NCBI GenBank assembly: GCA_023142975.1
Contig: JAGLIN010000051.1
Coordinates: 1 to 27,635 of the forward strand
Direction of reading: 5' to 3'
Length of the DNA stretch: 27,635 bases
Source: Candidatus Parcubacteria bacterium
Lineage (GTDB): Bacteria; Patescibacteriota; Minisyncoccia; JAHIHE01; JAGLIN01
The first letter of the stretch is position 1. Each line of letters starts with the position of its first letter. Shown here piece after piece: positions 1-8,446 of this stretch. The translations under genes and the position numbers were made by a program. The notes under the pieces are model-generated. The model had not been told where the DNA came from and searched no databases. It was given only the letters and a program-made list of their open reading frames with translations.

Positions 1-15
1 TCATTGAGATAAACT

Positions 16-41
16 GGATTCCCGCCTCCGCGGGAATGACA
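16..41. repeat. Short palindromic repeat, family A (copy 1)
   Basis: ATTCCCGC (18-25) and GCGGGAAT (30-37) form perfect 8-bp arms around CTCC, followed by GACA. A related copy with the same flank (CTCCGC, then AATGACA) lies at 15819-15843. The architecture resembles the ATTCCC/GGGAAT dispersed repeats known from other bacteria. It lies just past the stop of the cysteine-rich gene, so it may also act as its terminator hairpin, although no clear T-run follows on the minus strand. Confidence 0.6.
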
Positions 42-59
42 AAAATAATATTTCATTTA

Positions 60-1811
60 TTACATCCCCAGCACTGTCATAATAACATGGAGCAAACCAT
101 ATGCCAGAAGCGCGATCATTAATCCAATTACGGCTCCGCTTAAAATTCTTTTTGAAGAAGAAATTCTCTCTTCATTTCCAGCGGAAGTCATATACATTAT
201 TCCCGCTATTATAATAAACAACAGCGCGATTGAACCAATCAGCCCTAAAATAAATCCCAAAAGAGTTTCTCCCGCTTCAACAACTGTTTCAACTGTTCCT
301 CTGAGAGGATTGCAAAAATACCAAGCATTCGGATCACAGACGGATGTGCAAAAGAAACTTCCATCTCCGTCAAGATCTAAATAGCTAAGTCCCACGCAAC
401 ACAAAGCGGCATCTCCGGGATCTTCTCCTTCTTCAGCGCAACCTTGACAAATGCCATCATTACATATATCGGTTCCCGCGCAATCAGCGTCTACTATACA
501 TTGAACGCATTGTTGAGCAACGGTATCACACACGGGAGTTCCGCCCGAACAATGTTCATCTTTTAAACAACAAGCGGTTACATTAATTGTATTTGCAACG
601 CAACCTGCTGCATCAACACAAGTTTCTGTACCTTCCGCGCTCGTCGCATCTATTTCCGCGCAAGCGGAAGTTGTGCAAGTAATATTAGAAACACATGCAG
701 CTACGCAAACACCACCGCTACAATCACCAGAACAACAATCACCGTCACCTCCGCAACCTCCACCATCAGCAGTACAAGCAACAAATTCACAACTACAATC
801 ACAAGCATCGTATTTATCTACGCATGGCGGAGTTGGAGGATCTGGAGGAATCGGAAAACATCCTCCTGGGAACCACTGAGGATTGCACATCATATTGCAA
901 CTTCCAGCACAACTCCAAACTTTCCCGCCACCGCAATTATCTCCATCTATATCACTGCAATCTTCAAATCCTCCTCCAACACAGTCTTCAGCTATATAAC
1001 CAGCACCACTATCACAAACCCAATATCCACAATCAGTATCAGTTATACAAGCTGGATCAACGCAAACTGTATCGCAATCTGGTTCAATAGTCTTGCAATC
1101 ATCCTCATTCGTGCATCCCTCGCCACAACCCTTATCACAACAATCATTCGGACAATTCGCAGTTGTTTCAGCTCCAGCGCAAGTGCCATCATTATTACAA
1201 ACTGCTGCTGCCGTCCACTGACAATTATTATCACAAGAACCCGAACCGTCCGGATTAACCCATGTAGGAATTTTTTCGTCGCATTCAGTACTTGCGCCAC
1301 AACCATTTGCTTCACACATTGAGTCTCCTCCTTTCGCTATGTCCGCATAAACTCCAATATCATCTCCCCAAATTCCATTCTCCGTATTAATTCCAGAGCA
1401 AGCAATACATCTGCCAGATGACCAGACTCCATACTCTTTGTCATTCTCATCACAACCTCCAAAAAATCCTCCCTTTCCTTTAACTACAACACATGAATCA
1501 CCATCATTAGCTGTTATTCCGCTACAACTATCTTCTCTACAATGCCTAGTTCCTATATCGCAAGAATTCACAGCACGAGAATACGCTCCCGTTAATGCGG
1601 ATACATCAAGTGGAATTGCCATACACCATTCGGTAGATTCACAAAAAAGCAAACTTTGATCCGTTACAACTATTCCGCAATCGTCATCAAGAGGTCTTTC
1701 AGCGCATCCAAGAAAAGTAGCGGCACTAGTTTTATTAATTCCCACTACTAAAAATATAGGAAAGATTATAATTGCTATAATTCCTACTAAATATAATTTT
1801 TGTATTTTCAT
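60..1811 (-). CDS. Secreted cysteine-rich protein with C-terminal two-helix pilin-like anchor
   Basis: This 583-residue protein starts with a signal peptide (hydrophobic residues about 7-27, likely cleavage after TSA near residue 30). About 470 residues follow that are extremely rich in Cys, Asp and Gly and carry recurrent C-x-x-D-x-D-C and C-N-D-G-x-C patterns, as in disulfide-knotted extracellular repeats. Residues about 513-583 hold two hydrophobic helices separated by a short polar loop (SAGNEERISSSKR). That pattern is typical of the small TrbC/VirB2-like or T4SS-pilin-type domains frequent in Patescibacteria. I infer a surface protein whose ectodomain is locked by disulfides and held in the membrane by the C-terminal pair. 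A good promoter lies upstream (1841-1869). The function of the ectodomain is unknown. Adhesion or host attachment is plausible but not shown by the sequence. Confidence 0.75.
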   Translation of the reverse strand: MKIQKLYLVGIIAIIIFPIFLVVGINKTSAATFLGCAERPLDDDCGIVVTDQSLLFCESTEWCMAIPLDVSALTGAYSRAVNSCDIGTRHCREDSCSGITANDGDSCVVVKGKGGFFGGCDENDKEYGVWSSGRCIACSGINTENGIWGDDIGVYADIAKGGDSMCEANGCGASTECDEKIPTWVNPDGSGSCDNNCQWTAAAVCNNDGTCAGAETTANCPNDCCDKGCGEGCTNEDDCKTIEPDCDTVCVDPACITDTDCGYWVCDSGAGYIAEDCVGGGFEDCSDIDGDNCGGGKVWSCAGSCNMMCNPQWFPGGCFPIPPDPPTPPCVDKYDACDCSCEFVACTADGGGCGGDGDCCSGDCSGGVCVAACVSNITCTTSACAEIDATSAEGTETCVDAAGCVANTINVTACCLKDEHCSGGTPVCDTVAQQCVQCIVDADCAGTDICNDGICQGCAEEGEDPGDAALCCVGLSYLDLDGDGSFFCTSVCDPNAWYFCNPLRGTVETVVEAGETLLGFILGLIGSIALLFIIIAGIMYMTSAGNEERISSSKRILSGAVIGLMIALLAYGLLHVIMTVLGM

Positions 1812-1840
1812 TTTTTTGTGTTAATTATAAAACTATTTAT

Positions 1841-1869
1841 ATTATACAGAGTTTTTAATTACAAGTAAA
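1841..1869 (-). promoter_or_regulatory. Sigma70-type promoter of the cysteine-rich protein gene
   Basis: Read on the minus strand: TTTACT (1869-1864), a 17-nt spacer, then a perfect TATAAT (1846-1841), about 30 nt upstream of the start codon at 1811. Confidence 0.55.
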
Positions 1870-1893
1870 GTAAAAAATTTAGAAAAAAAATAG

Positions 1894-2160
1894 CTAATGA
1901 CAAACTCCGATTTTCTTTTTTGGAATTGTCTTAGCTATATTTGTAATTTTTATTATTACTGCTTCGTCTTTTCTATACGCTATTATAAAGCATATGGAAA
2001 AGAAAATAACATAAACAGCAATCATTCCTACTATTCCCCACTGATAAATACTTATCAAATAGAGAACTTTTGGCAAAGAACTAACTAATAATAAAAGGGT
2101 TAGCCCTCTTATTATTATATCTGCCGTCTCGTCAGATACCATTTCATCAGATTCGTTCAT
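1894..2160 (-). CDS. Small two-helix membrane protein, unknown function
   Basis: This is an 88-residue protein with a short acidic N-terminus (NESDEMVSDE) and two hydrophobic segments (about residues 16-38 and 42-61), followed by a basic tail (about 62-86). The start is supported by a strong Shine-Dalgarno, TTGGAGGAAATGAT, directly before ATG. I do not recognise a family. It lies between the cysteine-rich surface protein and another small membrane protein on the same strand, but a gap of more than 100 nt on each side argues against a tight operon. Confidence 0.6.
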   Translation of the reverse strand: MNESDEMVSDETADIIIRGLTLLLLVSSLPKVLYLISIYQWGIVGMIAVYVIFFSICFIIAYRKDEAVIIKITNIAKTIPKKKIGVCH

Positions 2161-2276
2161 ATCATTTCCTCCAACTTTTATTCTAATCTATATTTATAAA
2201 ATAGTACAAAAGTCTATGTTTGTCAAGAAAAATTTTAAAAAAAATTTTAAAAAAAATAGGACAGAGATCTAATTCT

Positions 2277-2717
2277 CTATCCAGCAAGAGTTATTTTTTC
2301 TTGCTTTTTGTTTTCCCCAAAAAGATGAGGGGTTTTTCCTGCTATCAATCCTACCATTATTTTGGCAAGGATTAATGAAATTACGACGACTGTTCCAATC
2401 GTGTGATAAATCCACCATCCTGCTAAATAATAGGCTATGGGGAAAAATAGCAAAAAGCCAAACAAACTTGCAAACACAACAAAGATTGTTGCATCCAAAA
2501 ATCGTCCCCATACGACAGAAGTTTCAATCTCTTTCAGTTTTGATAGATACATTATTGAAAACATCACTATTAGTGATGAAACCAATAAAATTATCATCAA
2601 ACTTAAAAAAAGACTTCCGGGTCCTGCAAAAGATATAAGCAGGAATTTTCCAAACACAAGGAATGCTATCACAATAGACACTCCCAGCATACTCTCTAAA
2701 GAACCGTTACCATTCAT
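2277..2717 (-). CDS. Four-helix membrane protein, unknown function
   Basis: This is a 146-residue hydrophobic protein with about four membrane segments (roughly residues 12-32, 36-58, 73-96 and 104-127) and a short charged C-terminus with Lys and Glu. The start is supported by AGAGGTG eight nucleotides upstream of ATG. I recognise no family. The AT-rich stretch following the stop (2225-2265) contains runs of A and T with a repeated AAAATTTTAAAA pattern and no GC-rich hairpin. Confidence 0.6.
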   Translation of the reverse strand: MNGNGSLESMLGVSIVIAFLVFGKFLLISFAGPGSLFLSLMIILLVSSLIVMFSIMYLSKLKEIETSVVWGRFLDATIFVVFASLFGFLLFFPIAYYLAGWWIYHTIGTVVVISLILAKIMVGLIAGKTPHLFGENKKQEKITLAG

Positions 2718-2831
2718 TTAAATTCACCTCTTTACTACTTCTAAAACTACTAATATAATAACTAAAAATAAAAATCTGTCAAGACCGAGTTTTCAAATAA
2801 AAAATTGACTTGCGTGACTAACTAAATAATC

Positions 2832-4889
2832 CTATCCCTGCTTCACCGGCAATAAAATTTTTACCACCGAGCCCCTCATAGATCCCTCGCTGGAAAATTT
2901 AACTTTGCCATTATGCGCGTCAACGATTTTCTTGGCAATAAACAATCCCAGTCCACTGCCAGAAGCGTTTTCAATGGACGCTTTTTTGCCTCTCGTAAAT
3001 TTTTGGAAAATCTTTTTCTGATCGCTTTTGCCTACGCCGATACCAGTGTCTTTTATAATAACCTCCACATACTTCCCAGACTTTTTAATATCTATCTCAG
3101 CGCCGCCTTTTCTTGTGTATTTACACGCGTTGTCAATCGTATTCACGAACACCTGCCTTATATAATTCGGCTCCACTTCAATTTTTGGTATATCCGCGTT
3201 GTCATTAAATTTTAGATAAAGATTTTTTTTGTCAAAATTCGGTCTCATAATATCTACTGTCTCTTTCGTAATTTCTCTTAAAGACATTTTTTTAAACTGA
3301 AATTTCATAAATCCCCCTTCCAACTCAAGAGAATCCAACATATCATTTGTGATATTATTTAATCTCTCGGAACTTATATATATTCTTTTCAACATCTTTT
3401 TCTTTTCTTTTTCGGATAAATTATCAAAGTCTCCATTATGCCACATAGCGATCATTCCCCTGATCGTCGTTAGCGGAGTTCTTAATTGATGAGAGGTGAT
3501 ATGCAAAAATTCATTCTTCATTTCCATAAGCTCTTTTAATCTGATATTTGCCATCTTCAAATTTTCATTCAAAATTGACAACGCTTTTATCTGCTTTTCT
3601 GTCTGCTCATAAAGCTGGGCGTTTTCAATCGTCGCGCCGATATGCGAAGAAAATCCCAGAAGAATATCTTTATCCCTTTGAACAATTTTGCTTTTCGGCT
3701 TTGTCCCGACAAAAACAATTGTTCCTTTTACTCTTCCGCCAGAAAGCATTGGAATAGAAATAAACGATTTAGCGCCAACCACTTTTTGAATTAATCCGCA
3801 TATTCTTTTGTTCACGGTTGGAGCCACAAAATCTTCAAATTTACTGCCTATCTGCATTTCTTTTGTTTTGATGGTTTTGATAACAAGATTGTCGGCTTTA
3901 TCAATATTCTCTGAATATTTCCCAAATGGTTTGTCTAATAATTTTCTTGCCTTTTTTACAATTTCTGATTCTGTGATAGAATGAGTATATACTTGATTAG
4001 TCTTTGGATTATACATAGTCAAAACGCCACCAGCGTATCCAAGATGTCCTAATTTTTTGGGTATGCTATTCACAACCTTTTGTGTGATGCTTTTAATTTT
4101 TAAAGAACTGGCAGCAATTGTTGAGATATCAAGCAAGGATTCCAAATCTTCAGTTTTTTCCTGAAGGTGAACGACTTGCAATTGTGATTTCTCGTAAAGT
4201 TTAGCATTATGAAGAGCGATTGCCATTTGATCGGAAAACGATTTTAATATAATCGCTTCTCTCGTATCTATCAATCGTCGTGAACTTACTATCAGAACAG
4301 AACCAACAGCAACATTTCTTACAACTAACGGAACAATGAGAACAGACTTAATATTAAATATTTTTTGAATTAAAAAGGCTTTTCTTTCAGAAAGAATAGG
4401 AGAAACAAAATCTCTAAGATCATTTCCAAAATAAGCTTTTTTAGTGTTCGCACATTTTACTGTAAAGTTATTTTCTATTTCTAATTTCCCAACATGTTTT
4501 TCAGTAGATTTTCCAAAAATAATTTCCAGTTTTTTAACTAAATCAGAAGAAATACAATAAGGATATTCTATTCCTTTTTCTTTTTCTACAATAAAAAGTG
4601 TACCTATAGGATATCCTAAATCTTTCCTTATTTTATCTACAATCAATTGAGAAGCTACTGTAAAATTTAATTTACTTAATATCTTTTGATTTATGTCTTG
4701 CAATAATTTTATATCCCGTAAACAAATTGATGATTTTTGTTCATTTTTAACTATTTGATTAAAGTCAAAAATTGAAACTTTTCCAAAGAGCGATCTAGAT
4801 AATTTTAAATCAGAATTAACATAAGTTTTGGGCAATCGTTTCTCTTTTTTTGCTTTTTTGTAATATTTTCTAAAATTAAAAAAAATCAT
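2832..4889 (-). CDS. Cytoplasmic sensor histidine kinase with two GAF domains
   Basis: This 685-residue protein has no membrane segment, so it should sense a cytoplasmic signal. Two GAF-like domains lie at about residues 50-235 and 250-430. They look duplicated: both contain an LIQK(I/V) segment followed by S-(V/I)-x-I-P and end in A-(L/I)-x-N-A-(K/Q)-LYE. A short coiled-coil links them to a HisKA domain with the phospho-acceptor His467 in SHQLRTPL. The HATPase_c domain follows, with N-box (Asn587 in DNACK), G1 (D614-T-G-I-G) and G2 (GSGLGL, 644-649). All catalytic boxes are present, so it should be active. No response regulator lies nearby, so the partner is elsewhere. The start lies only 28 bp from the divergent terpene-synthase-like gene, so each promoter must overlap the other gene. 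Co-regulation is possible but unproven. Confidence 0.9.
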   Translation of the reverse strand: MIFFNFRKYYKKAKKEKRLPKTYVNSDLKLSRSLFGKVSIFDFNQIVKNEQKSSICLRDIKLLQDINQKILSKLNFTVASQLIVDKIRKDLGYPIGTLFIVEKEKGIEYPYCISSDLVKKLEIIFGKSTEKHVGKLEIENNFTVKCANTKKAYFGNDLRDFVSPILSERKAFLIQKIFNIKSVLIVPLVVRNVAVGSVLIVSSRRLIDTREAIILKSFSDQMAIALHNAKLYEKSQLQVVHLQEKTEDLESLLDISTIAASSLKIKSITQKVVNSIPKKLGHLGYAGGVLTMYNPKTNQVYTHSITESEIVKKARKLLDKPFGKYSENIDKADNLVIKTIKTKEMQIGSKFEDFVAPTVNKRICGLIQKVVGAKSFISIPMLSGGRVKGTIVFVGTKPKSKIVQRDKDILLGFSSHIGATIENAQLYEQTEKQIKALSILNENLKMANIRLKELMEMKNEFLHITSHQLRTPLTTIRGMIAMWHNGDFDNLSEKEKKKMLKRIYISSERLNNITNDMLDSLELEGGFMKFQFKKMSLREITKETVDIMRPNFDKKNLYLKFNDNADIPKIEVEPNYIRQVFVNTIDNACKYTRKGGAEIDIKKSGKYVEVIIKDTGIGVGKSDQKKIFQKFTRGKKASIENASGSGLGLFIAKKIVDAHNGKVKFSSEGSMRGSVVKILLPVKQG

Positions 4890-4917
4890 AAATTTTTAAT
4901 GAGTTTTTATTAAATCT

Positions 4918-5826
4918 ATGTCTTATAAAAAATTTTTGTCTGAATATAAAAAATTTATCTCAGATAAGGAAAATTTTAAAATAATCAGAAAAACTACAAT
5001 AGATTATCCGCACATTCTAAAAAGTAGTAACCGAAGCGCAAAAATCTTAAACAAGATAGCTTTTTTTTCTCAACATGTTTCTAATTCGTCAGTAAAAAGT
5101 AAACAATTTGATATTGTTTTTAAAACATCTATATTTATATCTACGATTGATGATTTAATGGATGACAAACGCATAAAATTTTCTACAAAGGTTGCTCTAT
5201 CAAAAATGCTCATAGCTATCACCAAAAAAATCAAGAATGAAAACGACATCAAAAAATTACTTACAAAAAGCAAAAGTAATGATATGTTATTGCTTAAAGA
5301 AAAGGATCTTCTAAAAATTATTGCCTACATTACAAAAATTATTATTACCGATAAAAATCAAAAGTCATATAATCTTTGGAAAAACAGTTTTGAAAAGTTT
5401 ATTAAAGCTATGCTTTATGAAGAAAAAAATCATATGACCAACTCCATTGAAAGCTATTTAAAAAATGCTCGTTTAAGTATTGGGGTTTCCTTTGTTTTAT
5501 CTTCCTATTTTATGACCAATAAAATTAATTATATATCGCTTAAAAAACTACAAGAACCTCTTGAGGACTTAGATATAATAGTTCGTCTTTCAAATGATAT
5601 TTCCACACACGATATTGACGAAAAAATAGATGCAATAACAATTATTGAATTAAAGAATAAATCCCCTCAATTATATCTGAAAAAATTAATTGAAAAAAAC
5701 CTACTAAATTTAGAAACCAGACTGAGTAATATAGAAATATCTGAAAAGGAAAAATGGACAAAAAAAACAATCAAAGAAACAGCTAACGTTTTAATTCTAA
5801 TTTATAAAAAAAACTTTTTTTCTTAA
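4918..5826 (+). CDS. Class I terpene synthase-like protein (predicted)
   Basis: This is a 302-residue, largely helical, Lys-rich protein. Three elements match bacterial class I terpene synthases in content and order. The first is an aspartate motif at 78-83 (DDLMDD, fitting DDxxD). The second is helix-G-like SYLKNARLSIGVSF, with Arg185 and Gly189 in the spacing of the pyrophosphate-sensor Arg and effector Gly. The third is NDISTHDID at 226-234, fitting NDxxSxxxE except that Asp replaces the final Glu. The roughly 145-residue spacing from DDxxD to the NSE motif is what known enzymes show. A typical C-terminal RY pair is not seen. There is no second DDxxD, which argues against a polyprenyl diphosphate synthase. 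It is convergent with a geranylgeranyl-reductase-family gene. Substrate and product cannot be predicted. A non-catalytic relative remains possible. Confidence 0.72.
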   Translation: MSYKKFLSEYKKFISDKENFKIIRKTTIDYPHILKSSNRSAKILNKIAFFSQHVSNSSVKSKQFDIVFKTSIFISTIDDLMDDKRIKFSTKVALSKMLIAITKKIKNENDIKKLLTKSKSNDMLLLKEKDLLKIIAYITKIIITDKNQKSYNLWKNSFEKFIKAMLYEEKNHMTNSIESYLKNARLSIGVSFVLSSYFMTNKINYISLKKLQEPLEDLDIIVRLSNDISTHDIDEKIDAITIIELKNKSPQLYLKKLIEKNLLNLETRLSNIEISEKEKWTKKTIKETANVLILIYKKNFFS

Positions 5827-5877
5827 CAAACTACAACGTAAAATTCAAATTTTAATTTTGCTTGATTTTTATTCTCC

Positions 5878-7005
5878 CTACCACAAATAATCACGCTCTT
5901 TTTTCCAAATCAAAGAAGATTTAAATATCCTAAAAAAGTTTTTTCTTAAATTTGGTTTAGACATAATTATAAATAGTCTTTTCAAAAAAGAACTATTTTC
6001 TTCAAAAATCTTTCCCAGTTCACTCATAACCTCATTATCCAAACTAAATAATATCTCACTCACCTTAAATAATTTCCTATCCGCAAAAGGCATTGCTTTA
6101 ATTTTCGCCTCGTAAGAATCAGGCTTATTTTCCAAAATACATTCCGCCGCTGTTTTTCCTGACATCATCGCTTGCGTCATTCCGCCCTTGAAAATCGGAT
6201 CAGCCAAGCCAGCCGCGTCTCCGACTAAGAACGCTCCGTTTTTGTAAACCTTGCGCCAAGAAGTGCTAAATGGAATATTTCCGCTTCTGTTTTCTAAAAT
6301 TTCGTAATTGCCATAATTTTTCTTTACCGTATTTTCCAAAAACTCGCCAAACTCCTTTGAGAAATTTCCCATACTGCCAATTCCAACATTGGCGGTATTT
6401 TTTGACTTTGGAAAAATCCAGGCGTAGCCATGATTATATTTCTTATTGTCAAAATAAATTTTTGTCGTTTTGGTATCCAATTCCTTTTCAGTTTTTATTA
6501 AATATTCAACAGCGGGAACAAACTTCATTTTATTTTGATTTTCCGGAAAAACTTTTTTTCTAACAATCGAGGACGGGCCATCCGCGCCGATAATGTATTT
6601 TGATTTAAATACTTCCCCGCTTTCAATAACTACTTCCCAAAAATTATTTTCAAATTTTAGATCTGTTACTTTCGCGCTTAGTCTAATCTCCGCTTTGGCA
6701 TCTCGCGCCAAATATTTTTCAAACTTTTCTCGATCAATAACATATCCCATCGCCTCTTCGTGAAACTTGCCGATTATCCTTCCGCTTGGCATTATTTTTT
6801 CCATCTTGTGAATTTTACAAGATATCCACAAATCGTCTGGTTCAATTCCCTGCATCTTCAAAGCGTTCCCGCTAATCCCCTCCCCGCATTGCACTGGCTT
6901 GCCAATCTCTTTTTTCTTATCTAAAATCAAAGCGTCTTTTAAATGTCTCCCCGCTATCAGCCCCGCTGGTCCCGCGCCAATAATAATTGTTTGATATTCT
7001 CGCAT
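5878..7005 (-). CDS. Geranylgeranyl reductase family FAD-dependent oxidoreductase
   Basis: This is a 375-residue flavoprotein of the PHBH fold. The N-terminal dinucleotide-binding motif GAGPAG is at 10-15. Pro38-Val-Gln-Cys40-Gly-Glu42-Gly follows, a segment characteristic of the geranylgeranyl reductase family, then GADGPSS (140-146) and GDAAGLADP (262-270), which contacts FAD. Residues 194-199 (YAWIFP) match the substrate-cavity YxWxFP element of archaeal GGR. Family members reduce double bonds in isoprenoid chains of lipids or chlorophyll. In this genome the acceptor is unknown. The facing terpene-synthase-like gene makes a reduced terpenoid or modified isoprenoid attractive, but this is inference. 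A promoter (7036-7064) precedes it. Confidence 0.85.
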   Translation of the reverse strand: MREYQTIIIGAGPAGLIAGRHLKDALILDKKKEIGKPVQCGEGISGNALKMQGIEPDDLWISCKIHKMEKIMPSGRIIGKFHEEAMGYVIDREKFEKYLARDAKAEIRLSAKVTDLKFENNFWEVVIESGEVFKSKYIIGADGPSSIVRKKVFPENQNKMKFVPAVEYLIKTEKELDTKTTKIYFDNKKYNHGYAWIFPKSKNTANVGIGSMGNFSKEFGEFLENTVKKNYGNYEILENRSGNIPFSTSWRKVYKNGAFLVGDAAGLADPIFKGGMTQAMMSGKTAAECILENKPDSYEAKIKAMPFADRKLFKVSEILFSLDNEVMSELGKIFEENSSFLKRLFIIMSKPNLRKNFFRIFKSSLIWKKERDYLW

Positions 7006-7035
7006 TATTTATCTTAAGATTTTTATTATGTTTTT

Positions 7036-7064
7036 ATTATAACACAAAATAAAAAACGAACCAA
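7036..7064 (-). promoter_or_regulatory. Promoter of the geranylgeranyl reductase gene
   Basis: On the minus strand TTGGTT (7064-7059), a 17-nt spacer and a perfect TATAAT (7041-7036), about 30 nt before the start codon at 7005. Confidence 0.55.
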
Positions 7065-7073
7065 AAAATAAGC

Positions 7074-7090
7074 TGGATTATAACAATCCA
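7074..7090 (-). terminator. Weak intrinsic terminator after the VWA-like gene
   Basis: A 6-bp hairpin (TGGATT/AATCCA with a 5-nt loop) lies 14 nt past the stop of the VWA-like gene and is followed on the minus strand by GCTTATTTTTTGG. The stem is short and AT-rich, so strength is doubtful. Confidence 0.4.
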
Positions 7091-7103
7091 ACCCGACTTA
7101 ATT

Positions 7104-8375
7104 TTATTCATCTCTTGCTTTTTCCAGATCCTCCGTAACCTGACTTGCCTTTTCCTTTAGCATTTCTGCGTCAGGCTGCATAATTTTCTTGTCATATTGC
7201 GCTTCAACCAGCTTGGTAAAAGCGTTCATTTCATTCTGCGATACTTGAATCATATTGTCAGCGATTACTGTTTTACCACTATCCAAATAATCCAGCGCCT
7301 GATTCGCTTTTGATTCTGCGTTAGTTAATTTTGCCAATAAGGCGTTCTTAATTCCTTGATCAATATCTGAACTATTGACCAGCTCTGCTAACCATTGGAT
7401 TTCCAATTTGGAATATTCGACCATACTTCTTTTGTCCGCCCTAATCTTCAACTCCGCGAATGATGTGTTGCTGACATCCACGTTTGTCTCTGATTTCGCG
7501 TTCACGCTAAAAGTATAATTCACATCTTCCATTCCAGCCCAATTTTCAGGAACGCTTACCATAAGCGGTCTGATTTCCGACATACTTGGATTGAGTTCCA
7601 TATTTGAATTATTGAAAGTAGTCCAAGAACACTGGATAGCTGTAGGATAGCCTCTATAACCTGCGAAGTTTTCCGCTTCAAATGAAACATCATAAACATC
7701 GGCAAGATCGCCTTTGTTTGTAATGTTCACTGAATAAAAAACGGAGTCTTTCGGACTCGCTTCATTTTGAGCTGGAGTTATGTTGACTTCAACGCCATAA
7801 CCATCACTTTCCATATCTTCAATGGCTTTGATGATCGCATCTGAAACATCAGAAGCATCTGGTGACAGATATACTTTCCCGCCAGTTCTTTCTGATATTT
7901 CAGAAAATGCAGCGTAAGTGTCAGGATCAGAACCCACGACAATGCTATATACTCTGATCGGATCTATATTTTCAGACCAGTATGTTACATTATCAAGAGT
8001 ATGACCTCCGTCCCATAGTTCAGGAGCATAAGACTCAGGACCGCCTTGAGGAGGCGCATCACCCATTAAAATTATTGACTTAAAAGCTCCTTCCCTCCAG
8101 CCATAGTTGTCGGGATTGCCAACGCTATCCTTGTCTACATCTAACATATAGACATCACACCGTAAAATGGCACCAAGATTACAAAAGTATGCTAAAACAT
8201 TATCATCTATATCATCATCTCCCACATCATCAATAACAATTTCATTATCCCCATCATCCACCACTGGCGCCTGAACAGGCTCGTCTATCTTCACAAAAAC
8301 AACCCACCCCAAAACCAGCATCGCAACAACCACACTCAACCCTACAAAAATAATTGGTATTGATTTTTTGAACAT
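7104..8375 (-). CDS. Membrane-anchored VWA-like protein with C-terminal helical (FIMAH-like) domain
   Basis: In this 423-residue protein an N-terminal membrane segment (residues 7-29) is followed by a very acidic linker (DDGDNEIVIDDVGDDDIDD). Residues about 65-195 resemble the second half of a von Willebrand A domain: SIILMGDAPPQ, then VYSIVVGSD, and TGGKVYLSPDASDVSDAI. The metal-site DxSxS element that should open a VWA domain is not visible, and the strand before SIILMGD is short, so the domain looks internally truncated. Residues about 197-315 form an Ig-like/CARDB-like beta region. The C-terminal about 95 residues are helical, with ELVNSSDIDQGIKNALLAKL resembling FIMAH-type domains of cell-surface proteins. 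It is likely surface-exposed and anchored by its N-terminus. A role in adhesion or envelope assembly is a guess. Confidence 0.7.
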   Translation of the reverse strand: MFKKSIPIIFVGLSVVVAMLVLGWVVFVKIDEPVQAPVVDDGDNEIVIDDVGDDDIDDNVLAYFCNLGAILRCDVYMLDVDKDSVGNPDNYGWREGAFKSIILMGDAPPQGGPESYAPELWDGGHTLDNVTYWSENIDPIRVYSIVVGSDPDTYAAFSEISERTGGKVYLSPDASDVSDAIIKAIEDMESDGYGVEVNITPAQNEASPKDSVFYSVNITNKGDLADVYDVSFEAENFAGYRGYPTAIQCSWTTFNNSNMELNPSMSEIRPLMVSVPENWAGMEDVNYTFSVNAKSETNVDVSNTSFAELKIRADKRSMVEYSKLEIQWLAELVNSSDIDQGIKNALLAKLTNAESKANQALDYLDSGKTVIADNMIQVSQNEMNAFTKLVEAQYDKKIMQPDAEMLKEKASQVTEDLEKARDE

Positions 8376-8446
8376 AGTTTTAAAATTTTATTATTCTTAA
8401 GTTAAAAATAACAGAGAGTGAAAAATATGTCGATTTATTGAGTTGA

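Noticed and set aside
695..1090. Long plus-strand open frame opposite the cysteine-rich gene
   Set aside because: It is the antisense shadow of a Cys/Asp-rich gene: composition is dominated by His, Asn and Gln, which result from the codon pattern on the other strand, and no ribosome binding site is evident.
4918..5826. Polyprenyl diphosphate synthase as the identity of the 302-residue protein
   Set aside because: Those enzymes have two DDxxD motifs and a chain-length region after the first. Here only one DDxxD is present and the second metal site is of NSE type.
5827..5877. Terminator between the terpene-synthase-like and GGR genes
   Set aside because: Only AT-rich complementary stretches with no defined stem and T-run were found.
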